From Pelagibacteraceae bacterium AG-319-F18 (GTDB lineage: Bacteria > Pseudomonadota > Alphaproteobacteria > Pelagibacterales > Pelagibacteraceae), in assembly GCA_003283905.1 (NCBI GenBank), contig QBXA01000003.1, positions 1-64,000 of the forward strand: DNA of 64,000 nt, given 5' to 3'. The translations under genes and the position numbers were made by a program. This document shows positions 28,203-38,623 of this stretch, piece after piece; the first letter of the stretch is position 1; each line of letters opens with the position of its first letter. Below the pieces are notes generated by a model. It saw nothing but the letters and a program-made list of their open reading frames with translations, was not told the origin of the DNA and ran no database searches.

Positions 28203-29765
28203 TTAATTAAAGTTAGCAGTTCTGAATAACGGTTCGTTATTCGGTCTGATAGGTACATTAATTCCACTTTTAGACGCCCAAGAAATTACTTGGTGGTGAA
28301 GAGGAAGATAAGAAATATCATCTTTCACAATTTTCCAAGCTTTTGCAATTGCAGCATTCCTTTTGTCTAGGTCAACTTCACCTTCCATAACTCTGATTGC
28401 AGCATCAACTTCTGAGTTACTAAAGTTAACTTTATTCCAGCTAGCACCACTTTCATATAAATAATGAAAAACATAGTGACTATCTAAAGTAGGAACACCC
28501 CAACCAAGCATATAAAAATCACCTTGGTTATCTTTAAGTTCTTTAAAGTGCTTACTCTTAGTTTGAGCAAATAGATTTACATTAACGCCTATTTTACCTA
28601 ACATTCCAACAACAGCTGTGCAAATAGCTTCGTCATTTACATATCTATCATTTGGACATCTTAGCTCAATATTAAAACCATCAGGATAACCTGCTTCAGC
28701 TAATAGTTTTTTTGCAGCATCAACATCGTAAGGTAATCTTTTATCAAGATCTGTAGTATAACCGTTTACTCCTGGAAAAGTTATTATTCCAGCAGGTTCA
28801 CTTAAACCTCTCATAACTTTTTTCTTGATAGCTTCAATATCTATCGCTTGATAAAAAGCTTGTCTTACTTCTTTTTTCTTAAATGGATTGTCACCAGTAT
28901 TACCTGATCTCAATTTATCTACAGCTTGGTCCATTCCAAGAAAAATTGTTCTCATCTGTGGTGTGCTTTCTACTTTATGTCCTGAAGAAGATCCAATACG
29001 TTTTAAATCCTGAACAGGTGCATCTGTAACTAAATCAATTTCTCCAGATAACAAAGCTGCAACTCTAGTAGCTGCATTTTTAATTGGAAGTAATTCAATT
29101 TGAGTTACTTTCTTGTCTTTCATTTCACCCCACCAATGTTTATTTTTTTTAAACACTGTTTTTGTATTAGGTTCTCTTAAAGTTATTTTAAAAGGTCCAG
29201 TTCCCATAGCATTAGTTGCTGAAAAAGTTTCTTGGCTAGCATCCCAATTTTGTGGAGACATCGCAAAGTTTTCTTCAGACCATTTCTTAGACATTATAAA
29301 AATGTTAGACAATTGGTTTAAAAGAATTGGATTTGGCTTACTTGTTGTTATTTTAACTGAATAATCACCAGCAGCTTCAACACCTGATACTGTGCTGATA
29401 TATTCTTTAAAATCCGATGTTCTTTGTTTAGCTCTTAATATACTGAAAACAACATCTTCAGACGTCATTTTAGAACCATCAGAAAATTTAACATCCTCTC
29501 TTAAAGTAAAAATCCATGTATTTGGATCTGTAGCTTTCCATTTTGTAGCTAACGCAGGTCCTATTTTCATATCCAAACCTCTTTGAACAAGTGCTTCGTA
29601 TACTTGCCTAGAGACCTGAGTAGTTGGGCCTTCGTTTTGTGCGTGTGGATCTAGTGTAAGACTATCTCCTTGCATAGACCACTTTATAGTTTTTGCCCAT
29701 GCTGAAGAAAATCCAAATACTAAAACCAAAGATAATAGTATTCTAATTAAGTTTTTTATCTTCAT
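28203..29765 (-). CDS. Peptide-type ABC transporter substrate-binding protein (SBP_bac_5 family)
   Basis: 520-residue periplasmic binding protein. Signal peptide 1-24 (ends SAWA before KTIKWS). The mature part opens with the family pattern LDPHAQNEGPTTQVSRQVYEALV, then VKFSDGSKMTSEDVVFSI near 92, GTGPFKI near 192 and PYDVDAAKKLLAEAGYPDGF near 348 (region only). Such proteins bind di- or oligopeptides, but also opines, glutathione and other solutes. Strong ribosome binding site GAGGGGA before the ATG. The neighbouring ilv and leu genes suggest peptides as an alternative amino acid source, which is an inference. Confidence 0.92.
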   Translation of the reverse strand: MKIKNLIRILLSLVLVFGFSSAWAKTIKWSMQGDSLTLDPHAQNEGPTTQVSRQVYEALVQRGLDMKIGPALATKWKATDPNTWIFTLREDVKFSDGSKMTSEDVVFSILRAKQRTSDFKEYISTVSGVEAAGDYSVKITTSKPNPILLNQLSNIFIMSKKWSEENFAMSPQNWDASQETFSATNAMGTGPFKITLREPNTKTVFKKNKHWWGEMKDKKVTQIELLPIKNAATRVAALLSGEIDLVTDAPVQDLKRIGSSSGHKVESTPQMRTIFLGMDQAVDKLRSGNTGDNPFKKKEVRQAFYQAIDIEAIKKKVMRGLSEPAGIITFPGVNGYTTDLDKRLPYDVDAAKKLLAEAGYPDGFNIELRCPNDRYVNDEAICTAVVGMLGKIGVNVNLFAQTKSKHFKELKDNQGDFYMLGWGVPTLDSHYVFHYLYESGASWNKVNFSNSEVDAAIRVMEGEVDLDKRNAAIAKAWKIVKDDISYLPLHHQVISWASKSGINVPIRPNNEPLFRTANFN

Positions 29766-29846
29766 TATTCCCCTCTTTTTTAAATTTATTTAAAAAAGTA
29801 TAGGTGAAATAATTCGATTATTATAGTTATAATTTTCAGCTAAAAT

Positions 29847-30884
<1,038 letters not shown>

Positions 30885-30888
30885 TTAA

Positions 30889-31437
30889 TTAGTTAAATAT
30901 TCCAGCGCCTCTAGTCATTGCAACCGCTCCAGTTCTTGAGACACTTATAAGACCGTGCGATTTTAAATTTTTTGTCATTTTATCTATTTCTTTTCTCATT
31001 GCAGTTATTTGAATTACAGCAGATTTATTTGTCTGATCTAATATAACTGGATTAAATTTTTTACAAACATTTAAAACTTTTTTAATTTTAGAAGAATTTC
31101 CTACAATTTTAAACAATGCCATCTCTTTAAAAATTACATTTTTATCTTCTCTTTTAAAATTAGCAACTTTATGAACTGGAACTAATTTTTTTAATTGTAA
31201 TACTATTTGCTTAATAACCTCTGGAGTTCCTGTGGTTACAATAGTAATTCTTGAAAGGTTTTCTTTTTGATCAACTTCTGCAACTGTAAGAGATTCTATA
31301 TTATATCCTCTACCAGAAAAAAGACCTACTACTCGTGACAAAACACTTGCTTCATTATCCACCCAAACAACTAATATATGGGTTTCTAACTTACCAATTT
31401 TACTTGGAATACTGTAAGCTGATTTAGATTTTGCCAT
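30889..31437 (-). CDS. ilvN: Acetolactate synthase small (regulatory) subunit
   Basis: 182 residues, the long IlvH-like form with an N-terminal ACT domain and a C-terminal half. The ACT start is HILVVWVDNEASVLSRVVGLFSGRGYNIESL (from residue 19; region only), where branched-chain amino acids give feedback inhibition. It starts directly after the ilvB stop and activates that subunit. Could equally be named ilvH. Confidence 0.95.
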   Translation of the reverse strand: MAKSKSAYSIPSKIGKLETHILVVWVDNEASVLSRVVGLFSGRGYNIESLTVAEVDQKENLSRITIVTTGTPEVIKQIVLQLKKLVPVHKVANFKREDKNVIFKEMALFKIVGNSSKIKKVLNVCKKFNPVILDQTNKSAVIQITAMRKEIDKMTKNLKSHGLISVSRTGAVAMTRGAGIFN

Positions 31438-33204
31438 TTAAACTAATGCCTTCCCTTTGCCTGTAATTTTGTTTTCTTCTTGATCTTTTGGACCTAACAA
31501 CATTTGATTGTGAGGTTTTCCTGATGGAATCATTGGAAAACAATTTTCTGCTTGATCTACATGACAATCAAAAATCACTGGTTTGTCTACATTTATCATT
31601 TCTTGAATTTTTTCATCCAATTCATCTGGATTTTTTGCTCTAACACCAACACACCCATAAGCCTCTGCTAATTTTACAAAATCAGGCAAAGCTTCTGTGT
31701 AACTTTCAGAATAATTTTTTTCATGAAGCAATTCCTGCCATTGTCTAACCATGCCCATATACTGATTATTTAAAATAAAGATTTTAATAGGTAGATTATA
31801 TTGAACAGCTGTAGACATCTCTTGCATTGTCATCAAAATTGATGCTTCTCCAGCAATATCAACGACTAATTTTTTTGGATGAGCTAATTGTACTCCCACC
31901 GCAGCTGGCAAACCATAACCCATGGTACCAAGACCACCTGAAGTCATCCATCTATTTGGTTTATTAAATTTATAGTGTTGTGCAGCCCACATTTGGTGCT
32001 GACCAACTTCTGTTGTAATAAAAGTATCTTGATTTTTAGTTAATTCATAAAGTCTTTGAACAGCATGTTGTGGCTTAATTATTTTATCACTATTAATAAA
32101 GTTTAAAGATTGTTTTGTTCTCCATTTTTGTATTTGTTGCCACCATTTTGAAATTTTTTGTTTATTTGATTTTTCTAAATTTAAATTTTTCTTTTTTAAA
32201 GTTTTAGTAGTTGATTTGATAACATCGGTTACGTCTCCAACAATTGCTAAATCTACTTTTATAATTTTATTTATTGATGAGGGATCAATATCAATATGTA
32301 CTTTTTTTGATTTGGGAGAGAACTCATCAATTTTACCGGTAATACGATCATCAAATCTAGCACCAATATTAATTAATAAGTCACAATCGTGCATGGCATT
32401 ATTAGCTTCGTAAGTACCATGCATTCCAAGCATTCCTAAAAATTGATTGTCATCTCCAGGATAAGAACCGAGACCCTGAAGAGTTGAAGTGATTGGAAAA
32501 CCAGTTAATGCAACTAATTCTCTTAAAAGTTCGCTTGCCTTTGGTCCCGAGTTTACAACACCACCTCCTGTATAAAAAATTGGTTTTGAAGCTTTGTTCA
32601 TTAACTCAATTAATTGATCAATGTCTATTTGATTAAATCTATTTTTATTTTTAATTTCTATTTTTTTTTCTTTTTTTAGAGAAACATATTTGGCTTTTGC
32701 AAACTGAATGTCTTTTGGAATATCTACTAGTACAGGTCCAGGTCGACCAGTAGTTGCAACCTCGAATGCTTGATGTATTGTTCTTTGAAGATCCTTAACA
32801 TCTTTTACTAACCAATTATGTTTTGTGCAAGGTCTTGTAATTCCAGTTGTATCACATTCCTGAAATGCATCTGTTCCAATTAAATGAGTTGGTACTTGTC
32901 CTGAAATACAAACTAATGGCACCGAGTCCATATATGCATCTGTTAATGCGGTAACAACATTCGTTGCACCAGGTCCAGAGGTAACTAAAACAACTCCAGG
33001 CTTACCAGAAGATCTTGCATAGCCTTCCGCTGCATGACCGGCTCCTTGTTCATGTCTTACTAAAATATGTTTTACTGAAGAATGATTTTTAAGCTCATCA
33101 TAAATTGGAAGAACTGCTCCACCGGGATAACCAAAAATATGTTTTACTTTTTGCTCTTCAAGGCATTTAAATAAAATTTCTGCTCCAGTATATAATTTTG
33201 GCAT
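31438..33204 (-). CDS. ilvB: Acetolactate synthase large (catalytic) subunit
   Basis: 588-residue thiamine-diphosphate enzyme making acetolactate or acetohydroxybutyrate. Catalytic glutamate in RHEQGAGHAAEGYAR near residue 50; FAD-domain and the ThDP-binding GDV-type region with DIAGEASILM near 457 and NNQYMGMVRQWQ near 484. The ATG has no ribosome binding site, and a promoter candidate places the transcript start at or next to the ATG. First gene of ilvB-ilvN-ilvC; ilvI is an equivalent name. Confidence 0.96.
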   Translation of the reverse strand: MPKLYTGAEILFKCLEEQKVKHIFGYPGGAVLPIYDELKNHSSVKHILVRHEQGAGHAAEGYARSSGKPGVVLVTSGPGATNVVTALTDAYMDSVPLVCISGQVPTHLIGTDAFQECDTTGITRPCTKHNWLVKDVKDLQRTIHQAFEVATTGRPGPVLVDIPKDIQFAKAKYVSLKKEKKIEIKNKNRFNQIDIDQLIELMNKASKPIFYTGGGVVNSGPKASELLRELVALTGFPITSTLQGLGSYPGDDNQFLGMLGMHGTYEANNAMHDCDLLINIGARFDDRITGKIDEFSPKSKKVHIDIDPSSINKIIKVDLAIVGDVTDVIKSTTKTLKKKNLNLEKSNKQKISKWWQQIQKWRTKQSLNFINSDKIIKPQHAVQRLYELTKNQDTFITTEVGQHQMWAAQHYKFNKPNRWMTSGGLGTMGYGLPAAVGVQLAHPKKLVVDIAGEASILMTMQEMSTAVQYNLPIKIFILNNQYMGMVRQWQELLHEKNYSESYTEALPDFVKLAEAYGCVGVRAKNPDELDEKIQEMINVDKPVIFDCHVDQAENCFPMIPSGKPHNQMLLGPKDQEENKITGKGKALV

Positions 33205-33209
33205 TTCGC

Positions 33210-33239
33210 AATCTAGCTGAAGTTGTACTGATTGGTCAA
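33210..33239 (-). promoter_or_regulatory. Candidate promoter of ilvBNC
   Basis: Minus strand TTGACC (-35), 18 bases, TAGATT (-10), in the 48-base gap upstream of ilvB. The -35 is good, the -10 matches consensus at four of six positions. The expected transcript start falls within a base or two of the ilvB ATG, implying a leaderless or nearly leaderless mRNA. Confidence 0.4.
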
Positions 33240-33252
33240 GTTTTAGAATGAA

Positions 33253-34164
33253 TTATTTAATTTTTTTTAAAAATTTATTTAAATCTTGAGGTCGTAATTT
33301 TAACCAACTCGTCATGTTACCTCTAGCCCAAGTGCTTTGTCTTTTAGCGTATTGCCTAGTCTTTATTGATATTTTTTCAATAACATAACCCAAATCTTTT
33401 CTTTCTTGCAGATATTCTTTTATCTCATTGATGCCGATGGCTTTATTGACGCTCTTATCTTTCCTAACTTTTAATTTGATAAATTTTTTAACTTCTTTAA
33501 TTGCACCAATCTTAATCATTTGTTCGGTTCTTTTACTAATTTGTTGAATTAGGTCTTCACGTGGATAATCAATATAAATTTTTAAAAAATCATCTTTATT
33601 AAAATAAGATTTTGTATTTTCAAACCAATTATGAAGAGATTTTTTCGTAAATTGCTTTACCTCATAAGCTCTTATTGATCTTTGAGTATCTGTTGAATTA
33701 ATTTTTTCTTTTGATTTTGGATCAAGTTTTATAAGTTTTTGATAAAATTTCTTTTGACCTAATTTTTTATGTAAAGTTCTTATCTTATTTCTAAATTTAA
33801 TTGGAATATTTGGAATACTTATCAATCCATCAGTTAAAGTCTTAAAATATAATCCTGTTCCACCGACAAAAATTGGTGTTCTTTTTCTTCCTCTTACTTC
33901 CTGAATTTTTTTAATTGCATATTTCAACCAATCTCCTGTCGAAAAATTATTTCTAACACTTTGAAAGCCATACAAATGATGTTTTATTTTTTGATAGTCT
34001 TTAGGATCAGGGCGTGTAGATAAAATTTTTAATTCTTTGTAAACTTGCATGCTATCTGCATTAATAATTTCACCATTAATTTTTTTAGCAAGTTTAACTG
34101 AAAAATTAGATTTTCCTGAAGCTGTTGGTCCAGAAATCAAAATAATCTTGGACTTTAAATCCAT
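33253..34164 (-). CDS. miaA: tRNA dimethylallyltransferase
   Basis: 303 residues; adds the isopentenyl group to A37 of tRNAs reading UNN codons. The P-loop GPTASGKS is at 12-19, followed by INADSMQVYKEL (base-recognition Asp-Ser), TRPDPKD and GGTGLYFK near 101. The C-terminal KTRQYAKRQSTW matches the family's tRNA-contact segment. It lies 2 bases after the protease gene. Confidence 0.96.
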   Translation of the reverse strand: MDLKSKIILISGPTASGKSNFSVKLAKKINGEIINADSMQVYKELKILSTRPDPKDYQKIKHHLYGFQSVRNNFSTGDWLKYAIKKIQEVRGRKRTPIFVGGTGLYFKTLTDGLISIPNIPIKFRNKIRTLHKKLGQKKFYQKLIKLDPKSKEKINSTDTQRSIRAYEVKQFTKKSLHNWFENTKSYFNKDDFLKIYIDYPREDLIQQISKRTEQMIKIGAIKEVKKFIKLKVRKDKSVNKAIGINEIKEYLQERKDLGYVIEKISIKTRQYAKRQSTWARGNMTSWLKLRPQDLNKFLKKIK

Positions 34165-34166
34165 GA

Positions 34167-35579
34167 CTAATCTAATTTAACACCAATATATCTTCTTTGG
34201 TTTTGAGTATTATATATGGCAAGTAGTAATGTTTTTTGATTAGATTTTAAAACATCTTTTACTATTTTTTCTAAATCATTTACACTTCTTATTTTAGTTT
34301 TTTGTGCTTCAACAATTATACTATCGGGACTTATTGAATTAAGTAAGGGACTTGTATTGCCAATTTTTGTTACAATTAATCCTGAAGTTTGATTGGGAAG
34401 TTTTCTGGTCTTAATATCTTCTTTTGTTAACTTTCTAACTGTAATTTTTAAATCTTCTATAATTATATCTTTTGGATGTTCAGATTTTTTTTTACTTACT
34501 TTAAAATCATCTGAAGTTTCTAGCCTTCCTAATAAAACATTTTTTGTTAATTCTTTTTTATTTCTCCAAATTTTTACCTTAACGTTTTTACCAACCTCGG
34601 TTTTAGCAACAATAGTTGGAAGCTCTTTCATTTGTTGAATTTTTTTACCATTAAATTCTAAAATAATATCTCCAGCTTTAATTCCTGCTTTTTCTGAAGG
34701 ACTATTTTCTGCAACACTTGCAACTAATGCCCCTCTAGGCTCATCTAACTTTTCAACATCAGCAATTTCTTGCGTCACATCTTGTATTCTAACTCCTAAC
34801 CATCCTCTTTTAGTTTCTCCAAATTCAATTAGTTGACTAATAACAGTTTTTGCACTGTTGGAAGGTATTGAAAAACCGATTCCAATTGATCCATTTCTAC
34901 CAAGGATAGCTGTGTTAATTCCAATTACATTTCCTTTCATATTAAACAAAGGTCCTCCTGAGTTGCCGGAGTTAATTGATGCATCTGTTTGTATAAAATT
35001 CTCATATCTAGATAATCCAATTGATCTATTTCTTGCCGAAATAATTCCTGATGTAACAGTTCCACCTAAGCCAAAAGGGTTACCTATTGCAATAACCCAA
35101 TCACCTATTCTAGCTTTATCAGAATCGCCAAAAGCAACAGGCTTAAATTTTTCATCTGTTTCTAATTGTAATACTGCAATATCCATTAAAGGATCTGCTC
35201 CTAAAACTTTAGCTTTAAATTCCTGATTACCATTAACTCTTACAATAATATCTTCAGCATCCTGAATTACATGATTATTTGTAACAACAATTCCTTTTTC
35301 ATCAATAATGAAACCAGAGCCTAGAGCTACTGACTTTCTTTCTTGAGGTGTTCCAAATTCTTTAAACATATCTCCGAAAGGAGATCCTGGAGGGAATTCT
35401 AAACCAGGAAATGGATTGCTTCTAGTTACTACAGTTTGAGTAGTTGATATATTTACAACTGAAGGCATTAATCTTTCCGCAAGATCTGCAAAAGATGCCG
35501 GTACTGAATGTGAGTTTGAATGAAATGAAAAACTGAAAGTTAAAATTAACGTGAGAAATATAAGCTTAATTTTTTTCAT
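34167..35579 (-). CDS. Do-family (DegP/DegQ-like) periplasmic serine protease
   Basis: 470 residues. Signal peptide about 1-24; trypsin-like domain with catalytic triad H103 (NNHVIQDA), D133 (DPLMDIAV) and S207 (GNSGGPLF). The first PDZ domain starts near 260 (GWLGVRIQDV); a second, shorter PDZ-like domain covers the C-terminal 100 residues. It degrades or refolds damaged envelope proteins. Upstream lie a DUF2065 gene and hflK/hflC, so the set is an envelope quality-control block. DegP, DegQ and MucD cannot be separated by eye. Confidence 0.9.
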   Translation of the reverse strand: MKKIKLIFLTLILTFSFSFHSNSHSVPASFADLAERLMPSVVNISTTQTVVTRSNPFPGLEFPPGSPFGDMFKEFGTPQERKSVALGSGFIIDEKGIVVTNNHVIQDAEDIIVRVNGNQEFKAKVLGADPLMDIAVLQLETDEKFKPVAFGDSDKARIGDWVIAIGNPFGLGGTVTSGIISARNRSIGLSRYENFIQTDASINSGNSGGPLFNMKGNVIGINTAILGRNGSIGIGFSIPSNSAKTVISQLIEFGETKRGWLGVRIQDVTQEIADVEKLDEPRGALVASVAENSPSEKAGIKAGDIILEFNGKKIQQMKELPTIVAKTEVGKNVKVKIWRNKKELTKNVLLGRLETSDDFKVSKKKSEHPKDIIIEDLKITVRKLTKEDIKTRKLPNQTSGLIVTKIGNTSPLLNSISPDSIIVEAQKTKIRSVNDLEKIVKDVLKSNQKTLLLAIYNTQNQRRYIGVKLD

Positions 35580-35580
35580 A

Positions 35581-35766
35581 CTAACCTTTAATATAATAAA
35601 TAATTATAAATCCTATAATTGCAAAAATTAACCCACCCGATCTAAGTTGACTATCTTTTACAAGTTCTAATTTTTTTAACATACTTTTCATTTTTGATGG
35701 AAATATGGCATACAAAATTCCTTCTATAAAAAGAAAGAGACCAAATGCTATGATCAATTCTTTCAT
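35581..35766 (-). CDS. DUF2065 small membrane protein
   Basis: 61 residues with two hydrophobic helices separated by a short basic loop (FPSKMKSMLKKL). The size, the start with a helix ending in G-x-x-Y and the Q-L-R-x-x-G-L segment before the second helix match DUF2065. Family function unknown. In many proteobacteria it is found next to hflC, as here, so a role with HflKC or membrane proteolysis is plausible. Confidence 0.85.
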   Translation of the reverse strand: MKELIIAFGLFLFIEGILYAIFPSKMKSMLKKLELVKDSQLRSGGLIFAIIGFIIIYYIKG

Positions 35767-35776
35767 AATAAATAAG

Positions 35777-36646
35777 TTATTCTGATTTAGGTTTTATATT
35801 TCCAAAAAATTTAAAAAATTCACTGTCAGGGGATAAAATCAAAGATGTATCTCCACCAATTAAAGCAGTTTCGTATGCTTGCATTGCTCTATAAAAAGCA
35901 AAGAATTCAGGATCTCTTCCAAATGCTTCAGCAAAGATTTTGTTTCTTTCCCCATCGCCTTCTCCTTTCATAATTTCAGAGTCTTTATTTGCATTTGCTA
36001 AAATTACTGAAACTTTTTTATCAGCAGTTGAAGTAATGGTTACTGCCATCTCTGCACCTCTTGCTCTAAATTCTTTAGCTTCTCTCTCCCTTTCAGTCTG
36101 CATTCTTCGATAAATTGCTTCACTGTTTGCTTGAGGAAGATCTGCTCTTTTAATTCTTACATCTACAATTTTAATACCAAATTTTTGAGCTTCTGTATTT
36201 ACACCTTCTTGAATTAAAGACATTTGCTTTGACCTATCTTTTGATAGCAATGTTTGTAATTCTTGTTGTCCTAAAACATTTCTAATTCTAGAGTTAATAA
36301 TTGTTGATAATCTTGATCTAGCAACTCTTTCATTTCCTACAGATATATAAAATTTTAAAGGATCAATAATTTGAAATCTTGCAAAAGCATCAACTATTAA
36401 TCTTTTTTGATCAGATGCAATAACTTCAGCTGGTGGTGTATCTAAATTTAAAATCCGACTATCTAAAAAAACAACATTTTGAATAAAAGGAACTTTAAAA
36501 TTTAAACCAGGTTCGATAATAATTTTTTTAGGGTCACCAAACTGAAGAACAATTGCTTGATTAACTTCTTTAACAATAAATACTGAAAAGAAAACTAGAG
36601 CACCTAATACAGCTACTATTGGGAATAATATTTTTTGCGCTTTCAT
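35777..36646 (-). CDS. hflC: HflC, subunit of the FtsH-regulating SPFH complex
   Basis: 289 residues: one N-terminal membrane helix (about 7-27), then the SPFH/band-7 domain with VLQFGDPKKIIIEPGLNFKVPF and a helical C-terminal part rich in RMQTEREREAKEFRARGAE. With HflK it forms the large periplasmic cage around FtsH and modulates membrane protein degradation. It begins immediately after hflK ends. Confidence 0.95.
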   Translation of the reverse strand: MKAQKILFPIVAVLGALVFFSVFIVKEVNQAIVLQFGDPKKIIIEPGLNFKVPFIQNVVFLDSRILNLDTPPAEVIASDQKRLIVDAFARFQIIDPLKFYISVGNERVARSRLSTIINSRIRNVLGQQELQTLLSKDRSKQMSLIQEGVNTEAQKFGIKIVDVRIKRADLPQANSEAIYRRMQTEREREAKEFRARGAEMAVTITSTADKKVSVILANANKDSEIMKGEGDGERNKIFAEAFGRDPEFFAFYRAMQAYETALIGGDTSLILSPDSEFFKFFGNIKPKSE

Positions 36647-37747
36647 TTAATTACTTGCTTTCTTTTTTCCTAATTGAGGTAATGGCAAATAAGGAACGAC
36701 TCCTGAACCTGAATTTTTATCAATAATTACTTTATCTATGTCAGCTAAAACTTTTTCCATAGTTTCAAGATACATTCTGTCTTTAGTTACTTTTTTGGCT
36801 TTTACATACTCATTGTAAATAGATACAAATCTGCTAGCTTCACCCTCTGATGCGGCAACAACTCTTTGTTTGTATGCTTCTGCTGCTTGCATTATTTTTG
36901 CAGCTTCCCCTCTTGCTCTTGGGATAACATCGTTAGCATAAGCTTCAGCTTCATTTTTAGATCTTTCCATGTCAGCTCTTGCAGCTTGTACATCTCTAAA
37001 TGCATCAATAACTTGATCTGGTGGATCCGCTTTTTGAGTTTGTACTTGTGTAATTTGAATTCCGCTATTGTATTCGTCTAATATTGATTGAATAATATCT
37101 TGTGTTTCAATTTCAATTTTAGCTCTTCCTTCAGTTAAAATTGGCTGAATATCACTTTTGGCAATTACTTCTCTCATGGCTGTCTCTGCTGCTGCTTTTA
37201 CAGTTCCTTGAGGGTCTTGAATTTCAAATAAAAATTTTCCTGCATCTTTAATGACCCAAAATACTGAAAAGTCTATATTAACAATATTTTCATCACCTGT
37301 TAACATCAAGCTTTCCTGTGGAACATCTGCCACTCCGCCTCCTGTGGTGAAACCACTATCTCTTTCAGATCTGAAACCAATATCCATTCTATTAACTTTT
37401 GTAACTTTAGGGGTTTCAACTGTCTCTACTGGAAAAGGTATGTGATAGTTAAGACCAGGTTGAGTTGTTTTTACAAATTTACCAAATCTTAAAACTACCC
37501 CCTGTTCGTCGGGTAATACTCTATAAAGCCCACTTGCAAGCCATACAAAAAGTAAAATAATTAAAATTAAACCAATTGGTTTTCCGCCTGATTTACTTCC
37601 TCCAGGTAAAAATTTATTAATTTTGTTTTGAATATCTCTAATAATTGCATCTATGTCTGGTGGCTTTGGTCCTTTTCCTGAACCATTTCCTCCTCCTGGG
37701 GGTGAACCCCAAGGACTTCCACCTCTGCCTCTGAAATCGTCTGACAT
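36647..37747 (-). CDS. hflK: HflK, subunit of the FtsH-regulating SPFH complex
   Basis: 366 residues. A Gly/Pro/Ser-rich cytoplasmic N-terminus (GSPPGGGNGSGKG near 14), one membrane helix (about 58-74), then the SPFH domain with VVLRFGKFVKTTQPGLNYH and a coiled C-terminal part. Partner of HflC. Promoter candidate TTGTTT-16-TATATA lies so close that only about three bases of leader are expected; no ribosome binding site is visible before the ATG. Confidence 0.95.
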   Translation of the reverse strand: MSDDFRGRGGSPWGSPPGGGNGSGKGPKPPDIDAIIRDIQNKINKFLPGGSKSGGKPIGLILIILLFVWLASGLYRVLPDEQGVVLRFGKFVKTTQPGLNYHIPFPVETVETPKVTKVNRMDIGFRSERDSGFTTGGGVADVPQESLMLTGDENIVNIDFSVFWVIKDAGKFLFEIQDPQGTVKAAAETAMREVIAKSDIQPILTEGRAKIEIETQDIIQSILDEYNSGIQITQVQTQKADPPDQVIDAFRDVQAARADMERSKNEAEAYANDVIPRARGEAAKIMQAAEAYKQRVVAASEGEASRFVSIYNEYVKAKKVTKDRMYLETMEKVLADIDKVIIDKNSGSGVVPYLPLPQLGKKKASN

Positions 37748-37756
37748 ATGACAAAG

Positions 37757-37784
37757 TATATAGTGTTTTTATCGTAAAAAACAA
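37757..37784 (-). promoter_or_regulatory. Candidate promoter of hflK-hflC
   Basis: Minus strand TTGTTT (-35), 16 bases, TATATA (-10), in the 51-base divergent gap between hflK and mrp. The expected start site is about three bases before the hflK ATG. Moderate match only. Confidence 0.35.
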
Positions 37785-37798
37785 GTAATGATGAAAAT

Positions 37799-38623
37799 AT
37801 GACTGATAAAAAGCCAGAATTAAGTGACGCAATGAAAAAGAAGCTAGAGCCAAAGAAATTCACAAAAAATCCAATCTTAGGAACAAAATTTACAATAGCT
37901 ATTTCAAGTGCAAAAGGTGGGGTTGGAAAATCTACATTTGCAACAAATCTTGCTCTAGCTTTAAAACAAGTTGATTGCAAAGTTGGGTTGCTGGATGCTG
38001 ATATTTATGGTCCGTCAATTCCGAAGATGTTTGACATTAATGAAAAACCAAAAAGTGATGGTCAAAAATTAGATCCAATTACAAAGTATGACATTCAATG
38101 TATGTCCATCGGTTTTTTAGCAGATCAACAAACCCCTATGATTTGGCGTGGCCCTATGGTGACAAGTGCAATTAAAACTTTTACTCAAAAAGTTAATTGG
38201 AAAGATTTAGATTTTATAATCGTTGATATGCCCCCAGGAACTGGGGATACACAACTAACTTTTTCACAAGAAATTAAAATGGATGGAGCAATAATAATCT
38301 CAACGCCTCAAGAAGTGGCATTATTGGATGTAAAAAGAGGAATTAAAATGTTTGATAAGCTTGGGGTTAAAATCTTAGGTTTAGTAGATAATATGAGTTT
38401 TTTTACAGGAGATGATGGAAAGAAATATAAAATCTTTGGAGAAGGTGGAGTTAAAAAAACTGCACAAGAATTTCAAAAAGAATTCTTAGGAGAAATACCA
38501 ATTAATCCTGAAGTTGGAAAATGTGGAGATAAAGGAAAGCCTATCGTTGAGGCTAACCCTGATCATGAGATTTCTAAAATATATTTAAATTTTGCAAATA
38601 AAATTAAATCAACTTATCTTTAA
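37799..38623 (+). CDS. mrp: Mrp/ApbC-type P-loop ATPase (iron-sulfur carrier family)
   Basis: 274 residues. Deviant Walker [12 protein letters not shown] ends near residue 46; Walker B-type region [11 protein letters not shown] follows near 143. The family delivers Fe-S clusters to apoproteins. Two things differ from E. coli Mrp: the N-terminal MIP18-like domain is reduced to about 30 residues, and the CxxC that follows the NMS motif is absent (the segment reads [12 protein letters not shown]). Divergent from hflK and overlapping thyX tail-to-tail by 20 bases. Confidence 0.9.
   Translation: MTDKKPELSDAMKKKLEPKKFTKNPILGTKFTIAISSAKGGVGKSTFATNLALALKQVDCKVGLLDADIYGPSIPKMFDINEKPKSDGQKLDPITKYDIQCMSIGFLADQQTPMIWRGPMVTSAIKTFTQKVNWKDLDFIIVDMPPGTGDTQLTFSQEIKMDGAIIISTPQEVALLDVKRGIKMFDKLGVKILGLVDNMSFFTGDDGKKYKIFGEGGVKKTAQEFQKEFLGEIPINPEVGKCGDKGKPIVEANPDHEISKIYLNFANKIKSTYL

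Noticed and set aside
29815-29846. AT-rich inverted repeat after ilvC as a terminator
   Set aside because: Stem of about six A-T pairs without a U tract; too weak to call.
37651-37980. Open frame on the minus strand across the hflK/mrp start region (109 codons)
   Set aside because: It overlaps the strongly supported starts of hflK and mrp, and its translation resembles no protein family.
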